From Coccinella septempunctata (Eukaryota > Arthropoda > Insecta > Coleoptera > Coccinellidae): a stretch of 64,000 nt of DNA. The DNA lies in NCBI RefSeq assembly GCF_907165205.1, contig NC_058193.1, positions 10,466,544-10,530,543 on the forward strand, read 5' to 3'. The notes beneath the pieces were generated by a model, which had not been told where the DNA came from, made no database searches, and saw only the letters and a program-made list of their open reading frames with translations. How positions within the stretch are numbered: the stretch's first letter is position 1; every line of letters begins with the position of its first letter. The translations under genes and the position numbers were made by a program. Positions 45,834 through 55,690 of this stretch are shown here, piece after piece.

Positions 45834-45914
45834 TGGCGCAGTCGGTAGGATACCCAAAACATTTTTTTTTTGACAAACATCGCAAAGAAAATTGTGTTCG
45901 TTTCAACGATTAGT
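45834..45914 (+). repeat. Extra copy of PBS and leader after the 3' LTR
   Basis: TGGCGCAGTCGGTAGGAT and the following leader to CAACGATTAGT repeat 38717-38796 almost exactly (one extra T in a T-run). A normal provirus ends at the 3' LTR, so this is an abnormal junction. BEL P2 coding sequence (GGTTGGCAAAGATAG) resumes right after it. Confidence 0.8.
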
Positions 45915-46000
45915 GGTTGGCAAAGATAGATTGGGATGATCCGTTGCCGGAAAATATACAGAAAAAATTCGTAATTCTGAAATTAATATTAATGCTTACT

Positions 46001-47990
46001 TTCGGACAATATTCCATACTGGTTATCATTTCAGGATTTTCAGAATTCAAAAGAATAGTAAAATATTGTCAGCTATGGTGATAGAATTCCATAAGGAAAA
46101 GAAATTAAGTACGCTAATTGATAATTTGCCCTCATATTCTGAAATATTGTCTCCGAATTTGTACATTTAAGTTATACGGAATTCTGAAAAGATCCTGTCT
46201 ATTCTTTGTTCCGAATCGAGGAGGAAATAAATGAAGTCTGAATGAAGGGAAAGAAAAACATTTTCCATATTCATTTCAAAATAGAATAATTGTCTCAATA
46301 TCTAGTTCGATCAATTTGTTCCATAGTACCAAGTTAGGTTAAAATTCAAGATTTAAGTTACATCCGCCAACGTTGAACAGGGCGCGCCAAATATACTGCA
46401 TGTCTGGAAGTTAGGACATTTACGAACGTCTATTATGATCAAAGCTTGACGCCGCGACAGCCGGCGAGAGACCCGTGGTCTCTCTTCTTCCGATGCCGAA
46501 CTCATTTCAGTTAGAATATGAACGAATAATTAGGCAGGATTAAGAATTCTTTCTTCCCAAGTTGTTCTATCTAACCATCAATGGATCGGAATTCAACAAT
46601 TTCATACATTCGTACAGAAAATAAAGTAATTTTGTGGCATAATTCCTGTGATATATATGATTAAGTGAATGTTCTATTTGATCATTACTTAATTCAATTC
46701 ATGTTACACTTTGTTGACTCTTGAAATATCTCTAGAGTTATCCCTTCGAGTCAGACCTTTTGGAATATTTTTTCATATGTCGAGACGAACAACATAATGT
46801 ACATGAGATTGTACCATGCGGTACCCAATTTTGCGACAGCCAGCATTATTGTTTATAACACCTCACACGATTGTAGTAGGTCCCTTCATGATGTGTTTCC
46901 AGAATATGTTATTCATTGTTACCATTTCAGGACCCTGAAGAAGGCAGAATTATCTGCCGAAAGCTTGGTGTAATGACAATAAAAAGGTTTTGAATACCAT
47001 TTTATACTTTGACCAAACAAACCCGATAAATCTCTTACACTGTACTATAACCTGGTCGATACTTTCTTATAAACATAATGTACGGATCCGTGGTCGTTAC
47101 TAAATGTGTGCCTTTAACTTGGGCAAATCTTATTTGATTGAAAATTGAACCGAATTATTACTTTATATGGTTTTATGTTAATAATTTAAAACGATACAGA
47201 CTATAGAATGGGTAATTTGTATAAATTGATGATTAAAAGAATAACGAATAACGTTCCTTCAAACTCTATGGAGAATTGGAAATTTCGTGAAAATCGTATC
47301 ATGGAAAACTTATTCCAAAAGAATAAATAGGGCTTTAATGGCCTAAAAAAATAAAAAATTTCAAACTTTGTAGCTATTTTCATGCCTCATCAAAAACTTG
47401 GCTATGCAATTCTTAGAAGGCGTAGAAGCGCCACATAAAATATTTCAAAAATACATAAGCATCAATTCATCCTAAATATGTGAACATCTAGCTTTATACG
47501 AATATGAATATTCGTTGAAAAAGCAACCTTTCTTTCAGGAAATGGTTCATGCCGTCAAAGAACGTAAATGTTCTGAAATAAATAAAATTCCTACTTTCAA
47601 GTCGGAACTAGGCGAAAAATATTTTCGAAATATTATGTGGCCCTCTTCTGAGCCTTCGTAGAATTCATATTACCTACTTATGATATCTGCTGTAGAGTTA
47701 AACGAAAACTTATTGTTTCGAAGAAATAGAAGCGGTGTTTTCCGATCGAACACAGATTTTATAACAAAAAATCTTATTTCCAACAAGTTTTCAGAAAAGT
47801 GCTTAGTGCTTAGTGCTCGCAAAATCGAATTACTTCCACCAAAACGTTACTACTCTAGAGAAGTACAACATTTTAAGATCTTATAAGTGTGCTTCCTTGA
47901 ATAATAGTTCAGAAGGATAAGAACGCTCTTACCCTAATATTACTTTCATAATTGTTTTCTGAACTATTTGCGATCTTTTCAGATGACTTT
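46001..47990. other. Mostly featureless DNA with one structured motif
   Basis: No supported coding region; ORFs at 47201-47383 and 47680-47886 have no motifs. A short hairpin motif with an AATAAA-like signal just after it lies at 46935-46985 and probably marks the 3' end of a retroelement. Confidence 0.4.
46935..46962 (+). ncRNA. Hammerhead-like hairpin motif
   Basis: CTGAAGA, then A, then the stem GGCAGA-ATTA-TCTGCC, then GAAA. This is the order of two conserved hammerhead boxes around stem II, with one extra base after CTGAAGA. CAATAAAAAGG follows 20 bp downstream. A cleavage box (stem III followed by UH) was not found, so activity is doubtful. Confidence 0.35.
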
Positions 47991-47999
47991 CTGATGCCG

Positions 48000-49330
48000 C
48001 GCCCCAACCCACAATGCTGTATATTAGACGCGACTCTACTAAACCGAAATAAAAATCCTTCAACTGTGGCAAATCCGAAACGAATGGAGCGAATAGTTTT
48101 TGAACCTGATGTTATGTGATGGTCCCATCTGAAATGACAATCTATAATTATGCAAAGGTACTTGATTTTATGTACCTACTTGCTTTATTGTTATAGGAGT
48201 CTCGGGATCATTGATGGTAATTGCATCATAATCAGGAAGATGATTAACGTAGCTCGCTATGGGAAGGTAGAAAGTCTTTTTGAAATTTATTGTTAGTAGC
48301 TTATGTTTGAACCAGTCAGAAATAATATTCAAATCTAATTCAACTTTTTGTTTTAGATCTACCCAACTATTTGCCCTGTAAAAAATGACAGTGTCATCTG
48401 CATTTAGCCCTAGTACCTCATTAATATACATTACAAACAAAATTGGTCCAAGAGTGGTTCCTTGGGGCACCCCATAGCTAACTATCCTAAATGAACTTGT
48501 AATCTCATCAATCGTAACACATTATTTCCTTTGATCTAAATATGAAGAGAAAAGTGCTAGTGTGGTACCCCGTATGCCAACATCCTCCAAGGCCTCCAAC
48601 AGCTGGGTATGATCCACAGTATCGAAGGCCTTGGCAGGATCAAGAAAAATGGCCACGGGAGGGTCCCCATCATCGAGTACCTCGTACATTTTTGAGACTA
48701 TATCAACTATCGCGTCATTCATCGATTAAATAAACTATTATTCATTTTCAAAAAGTCATCCAATCTGGATTTCATTTATTTCTCGAATATTTTAGTTATA
48801 TTAGTGATACGAGAGGTCGTATGAGAGTTCGTGAGAAAATGTGTATCCCTTCATTACAGATTTCTTCAACTCCTCGCTACATATTCCATAATTTTATTTA
48901 TGATATAACACAGAGGCATCGCAATCTCTGATGATGATTTTCAGAGAAATTCAGACAAATTTTGTCATTACCTGGACATTTATGATTTATTAGTTCATGT
49001 ATAATGTCGGCAATTTCTTCGCGATCTGTAGGCTTTAGTTAGATAAATAGAGCCACATTTAGCACGTTTCATACCAGGCAGTCCAGCCTCGGGAGGCCTA
49101 ATATGCTTGGATAAATTTGGTCCGACATTGGAGAAATAATCATCACCTCATCATGCACCACAATACCATTTTCCAAAGTAACTTCTTCAATTTCTCTACT
49201 TTTAGCCTTCGAATTCGTTATTTTGTTAACAGCCTGACACAGATTCTTAGAATTATTTTTGTTTCGTGTAATCATTTTAGTTTTTTTATGTTCAAGGAAT
49301 TCTTATTTCAGTGCTGAGTTATGTTTGTTT
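48000..49330 (-). pseudogene. LINE ORF2 fragment (CR1/L2-like RT), heavily decayed
   Basis: Minus-strand pieces in order: endonuclease-RT linker (SKNLCQAVNKITNSKAKSRE, 49275-49069), RT start (REEIADIIHELINHKCPGND, about 49020-48940), palm (AIFLDPAKAFDTVDH, 48722-48522, first catalytic Asp), PQGTTLGPILFVMYIN and NADD-type catalytic pair (48470-48168), and thumb (SRLIYSIVGWGAASESHLK, about 48030). FADD/YADD is replaced by NADD after a small loss. Frameshifts separate every piece. No endonuclease and no 3' tail are recognised. Confidence 0.75.
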
Positions 49331-49639
49331 CTTTAATATGACTTGTATAGTTTGTCCCTGGTGTAAGATTACGAGGTAGTCTCTACAATGTAATGATACT
49401 CCTTGTTTAGGCAATGTTTAACATATATGTGTTTGTATATAATGTACTAATGTATACTATAAGCCAATTCGCGTATGTCGTACGTATATTACGCGTCGTG
49501 GTACATCCCGCTTGCCTGGCAGAAATGCAGCTGCCCTCCTGTTGACCTTGGGCGATCTTCGCGACAGCAATATAAGTGGGAGGGAAATATACAAGGTGTT
49601 TTCTTTCACCATGGAAATATACTACATTCCTCCCCTACG

Positions 49640-51900
49640 ACAAAAAGGACTCAGTCAGTGTAGCGAGCAGGAGGTTTTCTGCGTCGCATTGGGTTTTTTC
49701 TTGGGCCTGGGTCTTCATCAGCTCTGTCTTCATTAACTCTATCTTCATCAACTCCATCTTCATTTACATGATGGAAAGGTTGCAGTTCAGGACTCAGTTG
49801 TTCCTCCATATTTTGTTCCCGGTCTGAAACAGTCGGCTCGTAAATTGCTGGCTTCATCAGACTCTCTGAAAATGCTCGTTCATCTCCAACCGGCACGTTC
49901 TGTTCTGATATATCTGATATCTTCCTTCTCATTTGGTCACAGTGTTTTCGTCGTTGGATGCCGTTTATATCTACGATGTATGACAAAGGGCCAGTTTGTT
50001 TACTATTTACCCTGGTAAAGACCCCTTCTTCAAAGGATTATTTATTCATACTCTTTCCCCTTCAGCAAAAAACTCTGATGAAGTGGTAGTTCTATCACGA
50101 TTCGCTTTTTGAATTCATTTCTCTCTCTCTCTCTATATTTTTCATAATATCTGATTTCAATAGATGAAAACGAGATCTGAGGTGATGTGCAAAATTGACT
50201 GGGCGTTCTATTGGTTGATCTCTGTGATTGATCCATGGTTTGGTTACTTGCGCACATTCTTTTTTTAAATATAAATAGCGTTAGATTTAGGATAATATGG
50301 AGTTACTTTAACATGGGTTATTCCATTTCCATCGCAGAAATCTTCGAATATCCTGGAGGTAAGTTGGGGGCCATTATCTGAGACAAGTAGCTTTGGCAAA
50401 CCTAAACGAGAAAAAATTTCTCGTAGAGCTCGTTTTAGAGGAAGTAATATTTTTCATGGGAATTATCTCCAGCCAGTGAGTATATGCGTCGATAAGTATT
50501 ATCCACATTTTCCCTTCAAAAGGCCCTGCAATGTCTAAATGAAGACGAGACCAAGGTTCAGCTGAAATTCCCCACAGATGTAGTGGAGCATTATGAATAT
50601 TTTGCCTTGATTGCTGGCAAAACTGATATTTTTGTAAGATGAAGTCAAGGAGTTTGTATCTCAGCATGTATATTTATTTTTCTGGTAGAACGTTTTCGGC
50701 TACAATAGGGTAACCATCTTCAGTACCACTGAAACACATAAACATTAAAGGTCCCAAGAACGTCTGGGTCAGTCTATAACCTACATGTCAAACTAACAAT
50801 AAAGAGTATCTAAATCATCACAAATTGACGTTAAGGATGGTAACATTTTCGGTTTTGCCATCAGCACAATAATTCGTAATTCATGTGGACCTAACCTTAC
50901 AAAATCATGAAATGAAACAACCGGAACATCGAAACAGGTGAAACAACACTAATCAGTCAACAACACAGAAACACGTAAAACAGGTAGAGCAGGAAGTCGC
51001 TTGATATTTTTGTGTTTCTTCAGCTATGCAGGAATTTATATTTGGCCAGTAAACATGCAACCTTGCTAAGGATTGCATTGCTGTAATTCTCGGATGTTCG
51101 TCATGAAGCATGGCCAAATGCAGTGTACGGTAGAAGGAACACAGATGTGGCCCTTCCATAATAATAAGTCTTCTTCGAAAGATAGTTCATCTTGTTTCTC
51201 GTAATAGGGGAGCAGATTTTGATCACGATGTGTTTTGCTTGGCCAGGATATTCGAATTACTTGGGATAAGATTTTATCTTTTGAGGTCTCTGTTTTTAAT
51301 GAGCTTTTACGAATGGGCACATTCTTTACTCTCAAGTGCAGAAGTCTGCAGTGCTTTCCTAGAGCTGTTTCCTCAGTGAGGTCATTTATAGGAAGCCTCG
51401 ATAATGAGTCGGCGGGACAATTTTCTTTTCTCGGGGTAAACACAACACCATTTAAGGTCATGGCCCATCGTAACAGCCTGTTGCTTGAAATTTTTTTAGT
51501 TTGGGCGGTTTTCCCAAAATATATGCTGAAGTGGTTTATGATCTGTGGTGAGGGTGAATCTCCTGCCATATACATACTGGTATGTATGCTTCTTTATCAA
51601 TAGTAGAGTAGCTGGTTTCTACGTTATTGAATGATCTTGAAGAAAATGCAATAGGTTTCAGTGTGCCACCTGGTAGCTTGTAGAATAACAGCCACCGCGC
51701 CAACGTCACTTGCAACGCTTGATACCACTAACATTTTATTTAGATCATAATGAATCGGCGTCTTGCTTGAAGTTGGAGAGTTTTTAAGATTATTTATGAT
51801 CTCAGTATTTTTCTCGGTCCATTGCCATGAAACGTCCTTTTTTAAGAATCGGTATAGTGCGGGAATGGATTAGCAGGGGTTTTTCCTGCACGCAAATATT
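49640..51900 (-). pseudogene. Ty3/Gypsy pol remnant: RNase H to integrase end
   Basis: Minus strand, from right to left: RNase H start (ASDVGAVAVILQ, about 51700), IINHFSIYFGKTAQTKK and LLRWAMTLNGV (51575-51066), PADSLSRLP, integrase zinc region (LHDEHPRITAMQSLARLHVYW, 51159-50953), the core (CQQSRQNIHNAPLHLWG, SRLHLDIAGPFEGKMWIILI, catalytic Asp) at 50667-50374, then shifted frames, and the C-terminal tail (LSYIVDINGIQRRKHCDQMR, RRRKPPARYTD) at 49986-49651. Stops and shifts are frequent. Gag, protease and most RT are missing. A 366-bp element interrupts the integrase zinc region at 50636-51001. Confidence 0.75.
50636..51001 (-). mobile_element. 366-bp structured retroelement with 12-bp target-site duplication
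   Basis: TGATATTTTTGT occurs at 50624-50635 and 51002-51013, flanking the insert. The sequence on either side is contiguous Gypsy integrase once the insert is removed (QKYQ is encoded on both edges). On the minus strand the insert carries CTGAAGA, T, the 6-bp stem GGTTAC/GTAGCC, GAAA, and AATAAA about 20 bp later, near its 3' end. There is no ORF. A 12-bp duplication indicates target-primed or similar integration, not a cut-and-paste MITE. It may be a short non-autonomous retroelement; a Penelope-type relation is only a guess. Confidence 0.65.
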
Positions 51901-52660
51901 ATAGAGTAAATTAAATTATATCATGGTTGAGTTCGGCTTAGCGACTTTTTGACTCTGAGCACGTCAAGTGTATTTCAATCACGTTCGACTTCGATCTCTA
52001 AGTATTCCCTTTTCTGTTCGGGTCGAGACGGAGCATGTTCTCCGATCACGCTCGCACTTCTCCGATTTTGCTGATAGAGAACGATGGGGATCTGTCAAGT
52101 GTGAAGGTATAACTGCCGTCAGTGACAAAAACCAACGAATACCTCTTTGAAAAACTGCCCCTGCCGCCGTAATGGAAAACAGAATGATTTTTTCGGACTG
52201 TGCAACTGAATATGAATCAAAAATCTCGAAGTTATTGATATTAGAATGATGCCCTATTTGAGAAAATTTGAAGCTGTTTTTCAGTTTTCAGAAGTTTTTT
52301 TTGCGGATTCATTAAAGCAATGTAGAATTCAATCTGATATTGAAGACAAAAGTTGGTACCATTTCAGTCTTTCCTCTTCCTCATAATCCAAAAAGATTTC
52401 AACACCAAATCTTATAATAGCATGGTTCAAATTCATTTTGTACTTTCAAATATCAGATAAACTTTTAAACAAACAAAAATCAAATAGTAAAAATAATAGC
52501 ATATAAATAAATGACTAGGTTATTACTATTTATTTATTGGTAGTGGTTTAGTTTTTGAAAGGATCAGTTGTAAAAGTTTGACGTTAATTGAATTTGTTGA
52601 TAAATTACTTTAAATCTCGCATTGAAACTGTTCTCAATGTACGTTCAGGGGTCATCACAT
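51901..52660. other. Possible LTR/leader of the downstream Gypsy derivative
   Basis: No supported gene. This stretch precedes a primer-binding-site-like sequence at 52661 and may contain an LTR (for example around 51960-52150), but no second copy was found to define it. Confidence 0.35.
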
Positions 52661-52678
52661 TGGCGACGAGGATTTCGA
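52661..52678 (+). promoter_or_regulatory. Candidate primer-binding site of a Gypsy element
   Basis: TGGCGACGAGGATTTCGA starts with TGG and lies about 470 bp before gag. Similar TGGCGAC-type sequences occur in insect Ty3/Gypsy elements. The tRNA was not identified. Confidence 0.5.
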
Positions 52679-53128
52679 ACCGTGGCGAGGTAAGATGAAT
52701 ACCCTAAATAGTGGTTTTGAAAAAAAATTAAATTAATTATATGTGGTATCTAAATATAGGTACCGGGAGCTTATAAAGCCAAAACAAAAAGGGCAGAGAT
52801 CGGCTCAACATCGATCGAAACCCAGAAATAAGGGAACATAAAGGGCAGAGAACCTAATATAACGAAAGGCTTTGTACCAAGGGTATTTCTCGGCTCAACA
52901 CCGATCGAAACCCACAAATAAGGGAACACATAGGGCTGACAACCTTGATAACAATTGGCTCATAGGAAAAAGTCCAACGAGCTCTGAAAAAAGTTGTCAC
53001 GGTATGAACAAATATAACATATTTTGTATTAAAACAAAACGTTTATGTGATATATTTATGCATATCTGTATGTGTTCATTACATGTGGTAACTCATCCTG
53101 AAACAATTTTAATTTCAAACAGGTCATA

Positions 53129-53610
53129 ATGGGTGACAGGCGAATGAGGCCATTCTTATGTGAGAATATCGATAAGGCCTTAATAAGAACAGAATGGGAA
53201 AAATGACTGCTTTCCTACAGCTGTACTTGGCGGCGGAGGAAATAGTGGACCCTTGTAAGAAAAGGAATAAACATCTGCACTTAGGTGGTGTACAATCACA
53301 AGAGGTAGCTTACAATATTCCTGGTGCCGTAATCACGTCCCCAAATGAAGATAATGACATTTTTCAACAATTAGTTGATAAGTTGTCAGAATATTTTTCT
53401 CCTAAACAGAATGGGGACATTCGTATTTGTGTTGATATGAGGCGGGCGAATGAGGCAATTCAGAGAGAGAACTATCCCCTACCTACATTCGACTCATTCA
53501 TGACGAAATTAAGAAATGCTCAATATTTTTCTCGGTTGGATTTGTCTAACGCTTATCACCAACTAGAGTTGGATGAAGAAATTCGACCTTCAACAACATT
53601 CATTACCCAT
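53129..53610 (+). pseudogene. Ty3/Gypsy gag fused to RT by internal deletion
   Basis: The ATG at 53129 opens MGDRRMRPFLCENIDKALIR. A frameshift near 53195 leads to LYLAAEEIVDPCKKRNKHLH and IPGAVITSPNEDNDIFQQLV, a gag N-terminal region. At about 53411 the frame passes from LSEYFSPKQN into RT: GDIRICVDMRRANEAI, NYPLPTFDSFMTKL and FSRLDLSNAYHQLEL (first catalytic Asp). The rest of gag, protease and RT fingers are gone, yet the join is in frame. Sequence ends at FITHKG, where a LINE tail begins at about 53615. Confidence 0.7.
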
Positions 53611-53611
53611 A

Positions 53612-54864
53612 AGGGTAATAGTAATAGTAATAGTATTTATTGATTCCAGATAATTACAAAGTTTGTAAAAATGGAACATGTCAAAGCCAAATATACAATA
53701 TCATTGATTTTTACAAAATTCTTTGAACTCACAAATATCATATGGTTCACAATTCAAGATTAAAGTGTACAAAGATTTTCTGAATTTGGAAGGGCATGAA
53801 AGTTTTCTAATCTGAGAGGGCAATATATTGAATAAAGATATTGACATACATTCAACGCTTTTACCTCTTAATGAGGTCTTGTGGGATGGAACTGAATATG
53901 GAAACATTCTTCTGGTAGCATTCTGGTTTCTATGTAACTCAAAATAGCGGCTATGATTGCGGAAGAAAATCAGTAATCTATATATGTAAAGTCCATATAT
54001 GGTAAGAATATTATTACTTTTGAATAAACCCCTACAAGATTCTCTAAAGCCCAGATTGAGCATAGTTCTTAAAGCTCTCTTTTGAACTATTAATAAATTA
54101 CCTACATGGGAAGAGTTACCCCAAAAAATAATCCCATAGGACATAATTGACTGGAAATTAGAGTAATATATAATCTTCATTAGGTCAAAATCAATCTGAT
54201 CCCTTAACCTAAAGAGCATATAACAAATGGAGTTGAGCCTACATCTAAGTTGTTCAGTATGAGGTCCCCACTTCAAGTGTCTATCTAAAACAAGTCCCAA
54301 AAATACAACACTATGTTTGACCACAACATTGCTATTAGCAATATTCACTGATGAAGGATAGTTCAGTTTGGATTTTTCAGTGTAGAAGAAAATACACTGT
54401 GTCTTGTCAATATTTAAGATAAGATTGTGATCTTGAAACCAATCACCCACAGACTTCAAAACATTGTTCGAGTCCACAACAGCTGACACTATATCCGAAG
54501 ATTTTAGCAAATAGTTGGTGTCATCAGCAAACATCCCCATAGAATACTGAGCTGAGACTTTTTCCTTAGGTAACTTGTTGATGTAGATGATAAAAAGAAT
54601 AGGTCCCGGAATACTTCCCTGAGGAACACCCATCTTATTCTCTCTTATGTCTGACTTGACTAATTCACCATCAACCTCCATAACAACTATCTGTTTGCGA
54701 GATGTAAGGTAGCTATCTATTAACTTTAATTGATTGTCTCTTATTCCACAGTCATCAAGGATCTCCAGCAGTCTTCCATGCTCCACACAATCGAAGGCCT
54801 TTGTTAAATCTAAGAATAGTCCCATAGGCACCTCACCACCCACATAGCATGGTATATTTGTCAA
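53612..54864 (-). mobile_element. 5'-truncated LINE in a Gypsy derivative, with TACTAT-type tail
   Basis: The 3' tail is the GTAATAGTAATAGTAATAGT repeat (plus strand, about 53613-53632) next to a reversed polyadenylation signal (TTTATT). The body is a single RT ORF, truncated before its palm at about 54864. A matching target-site duplication was not found on the right, where motif-rich DNA follows. Confidence 0.7.
53701..54864 (-). CDS. LINE RT fragment (FADD type), open
   Basis: 387-codon open frame. It begins inside the palm: PMGLFLDLTKAFDCVEH (first catalytic Asp), KMGVPQGSIPGPILFIIYIN and GMFADDTNYLL (FADD). Thumb and C-terminal domain follow (IIYYSNFQSIMSYGIIFWGN, ESCRGLFKSNNILTIYGLY). 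It is related to the RT of the LINE at 15.9-19.3 kb. The frame is intact, but endonuclease and RT fingers are lost by 5' truncation, so it cannot act. The RT N-terminal boundary coincides with the change to the AAATATTT-rich sequence. Confidence 0.75.
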   Translation of the reverse strand: MTNIPCYVGGEVPMGLFLDLTKAFDCVEHGRLLEILDDCGIRDNQLKLIDSYLTSRKQIVVMEVDGELVKSDIRENKMGVPQGSIPGPILFIIYINKLPKEKVSAQYSMGMFADDTNYLLKSSDIVSAVVDSNNVLKSVGDWFQDHNLILNIDKTQCIFFYTEKSKLNYPSSVNIANSNVVVKHSVVFLGLVLDRHLKWGPHTEQLRCRLNSICYMLFRLRDQIDFDLMKIIYYSNFQSIMSYGIIFWGNSSHVGNLLIVQKRALRTMLNLGFRESCRGLFKSNNILTIYGLYIYRLLIFFRNHSRYFELHRNQNATRRMFPYSVPSHKTSLRGKSVECMSISLFNILPSQIRKLSCPSKFRKSLYTLILNCEPYDICEFKEFCKNQ

Positions 54865-55623
<759 letters not shown>

Positions 55624-55690
55624 TTTCCTGAAATAGTATAGCAAGGTTATATTTGTATTGAATAGATCAAAATCAGTTAAAAGAATTTAT

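Larger units (their letters stand above)
38480..45914 (+). mobile_element. Errantivirus (Ty3/Gypsy with env-like gene), nearly complete
   Basis: Two 237-bp LTRs (38480-38716, 45597-45833) that differ at only about three positions bracket a tRNA-Ser-type PBS, gag, pol and an env-like gene, with a polypurine tract before the 3' LTR. LTRs beginning AGTTAC rather than TG recall the Drosophila 17.6/297/gypsy group. The right side carries an extra 81 bp of PBS and leader after the 3' LTR. It sits in the RT of BEL element P2. Low LTR divergence indicates a recent insertion, but pol and env are broken, so it is not infectious or autonomous. Confidence 0.85.
30230..46000 (+). mobile_element. BEL/Pao retrotransposon P2, interrupted by two nested insertions
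   Basis: Plus-strand element in three pieces: 30230-32762 (LTR, gag, protease), 37599-38479 (RT) and 45915 to about 46000 (short continuation of pol, WDDPLPENIQ). Reading continues across the first gap: the codons for NRDL before position 32762 are followed by VRNRFF after 37605, with AGATTTA duplicated. The second gap is the errantivirus. RNase H, integrase and the 3' LTR are not found after 46000, so the 3' part is lost. Confidence 0.75.

Noticed and set aside
46420..46520. GC-richer patch that might be a tRNA or tRNA-derived SINE head
   Set aside because: No A-box/B-box pair or cloverleaf could be formed.
46935..46962. Active hammerhead ribozyme
   Set aside because: One base too many after CTGAAGA, and no stem III with a UH cleavage site was found; kept only as a hammerhead-like motif.
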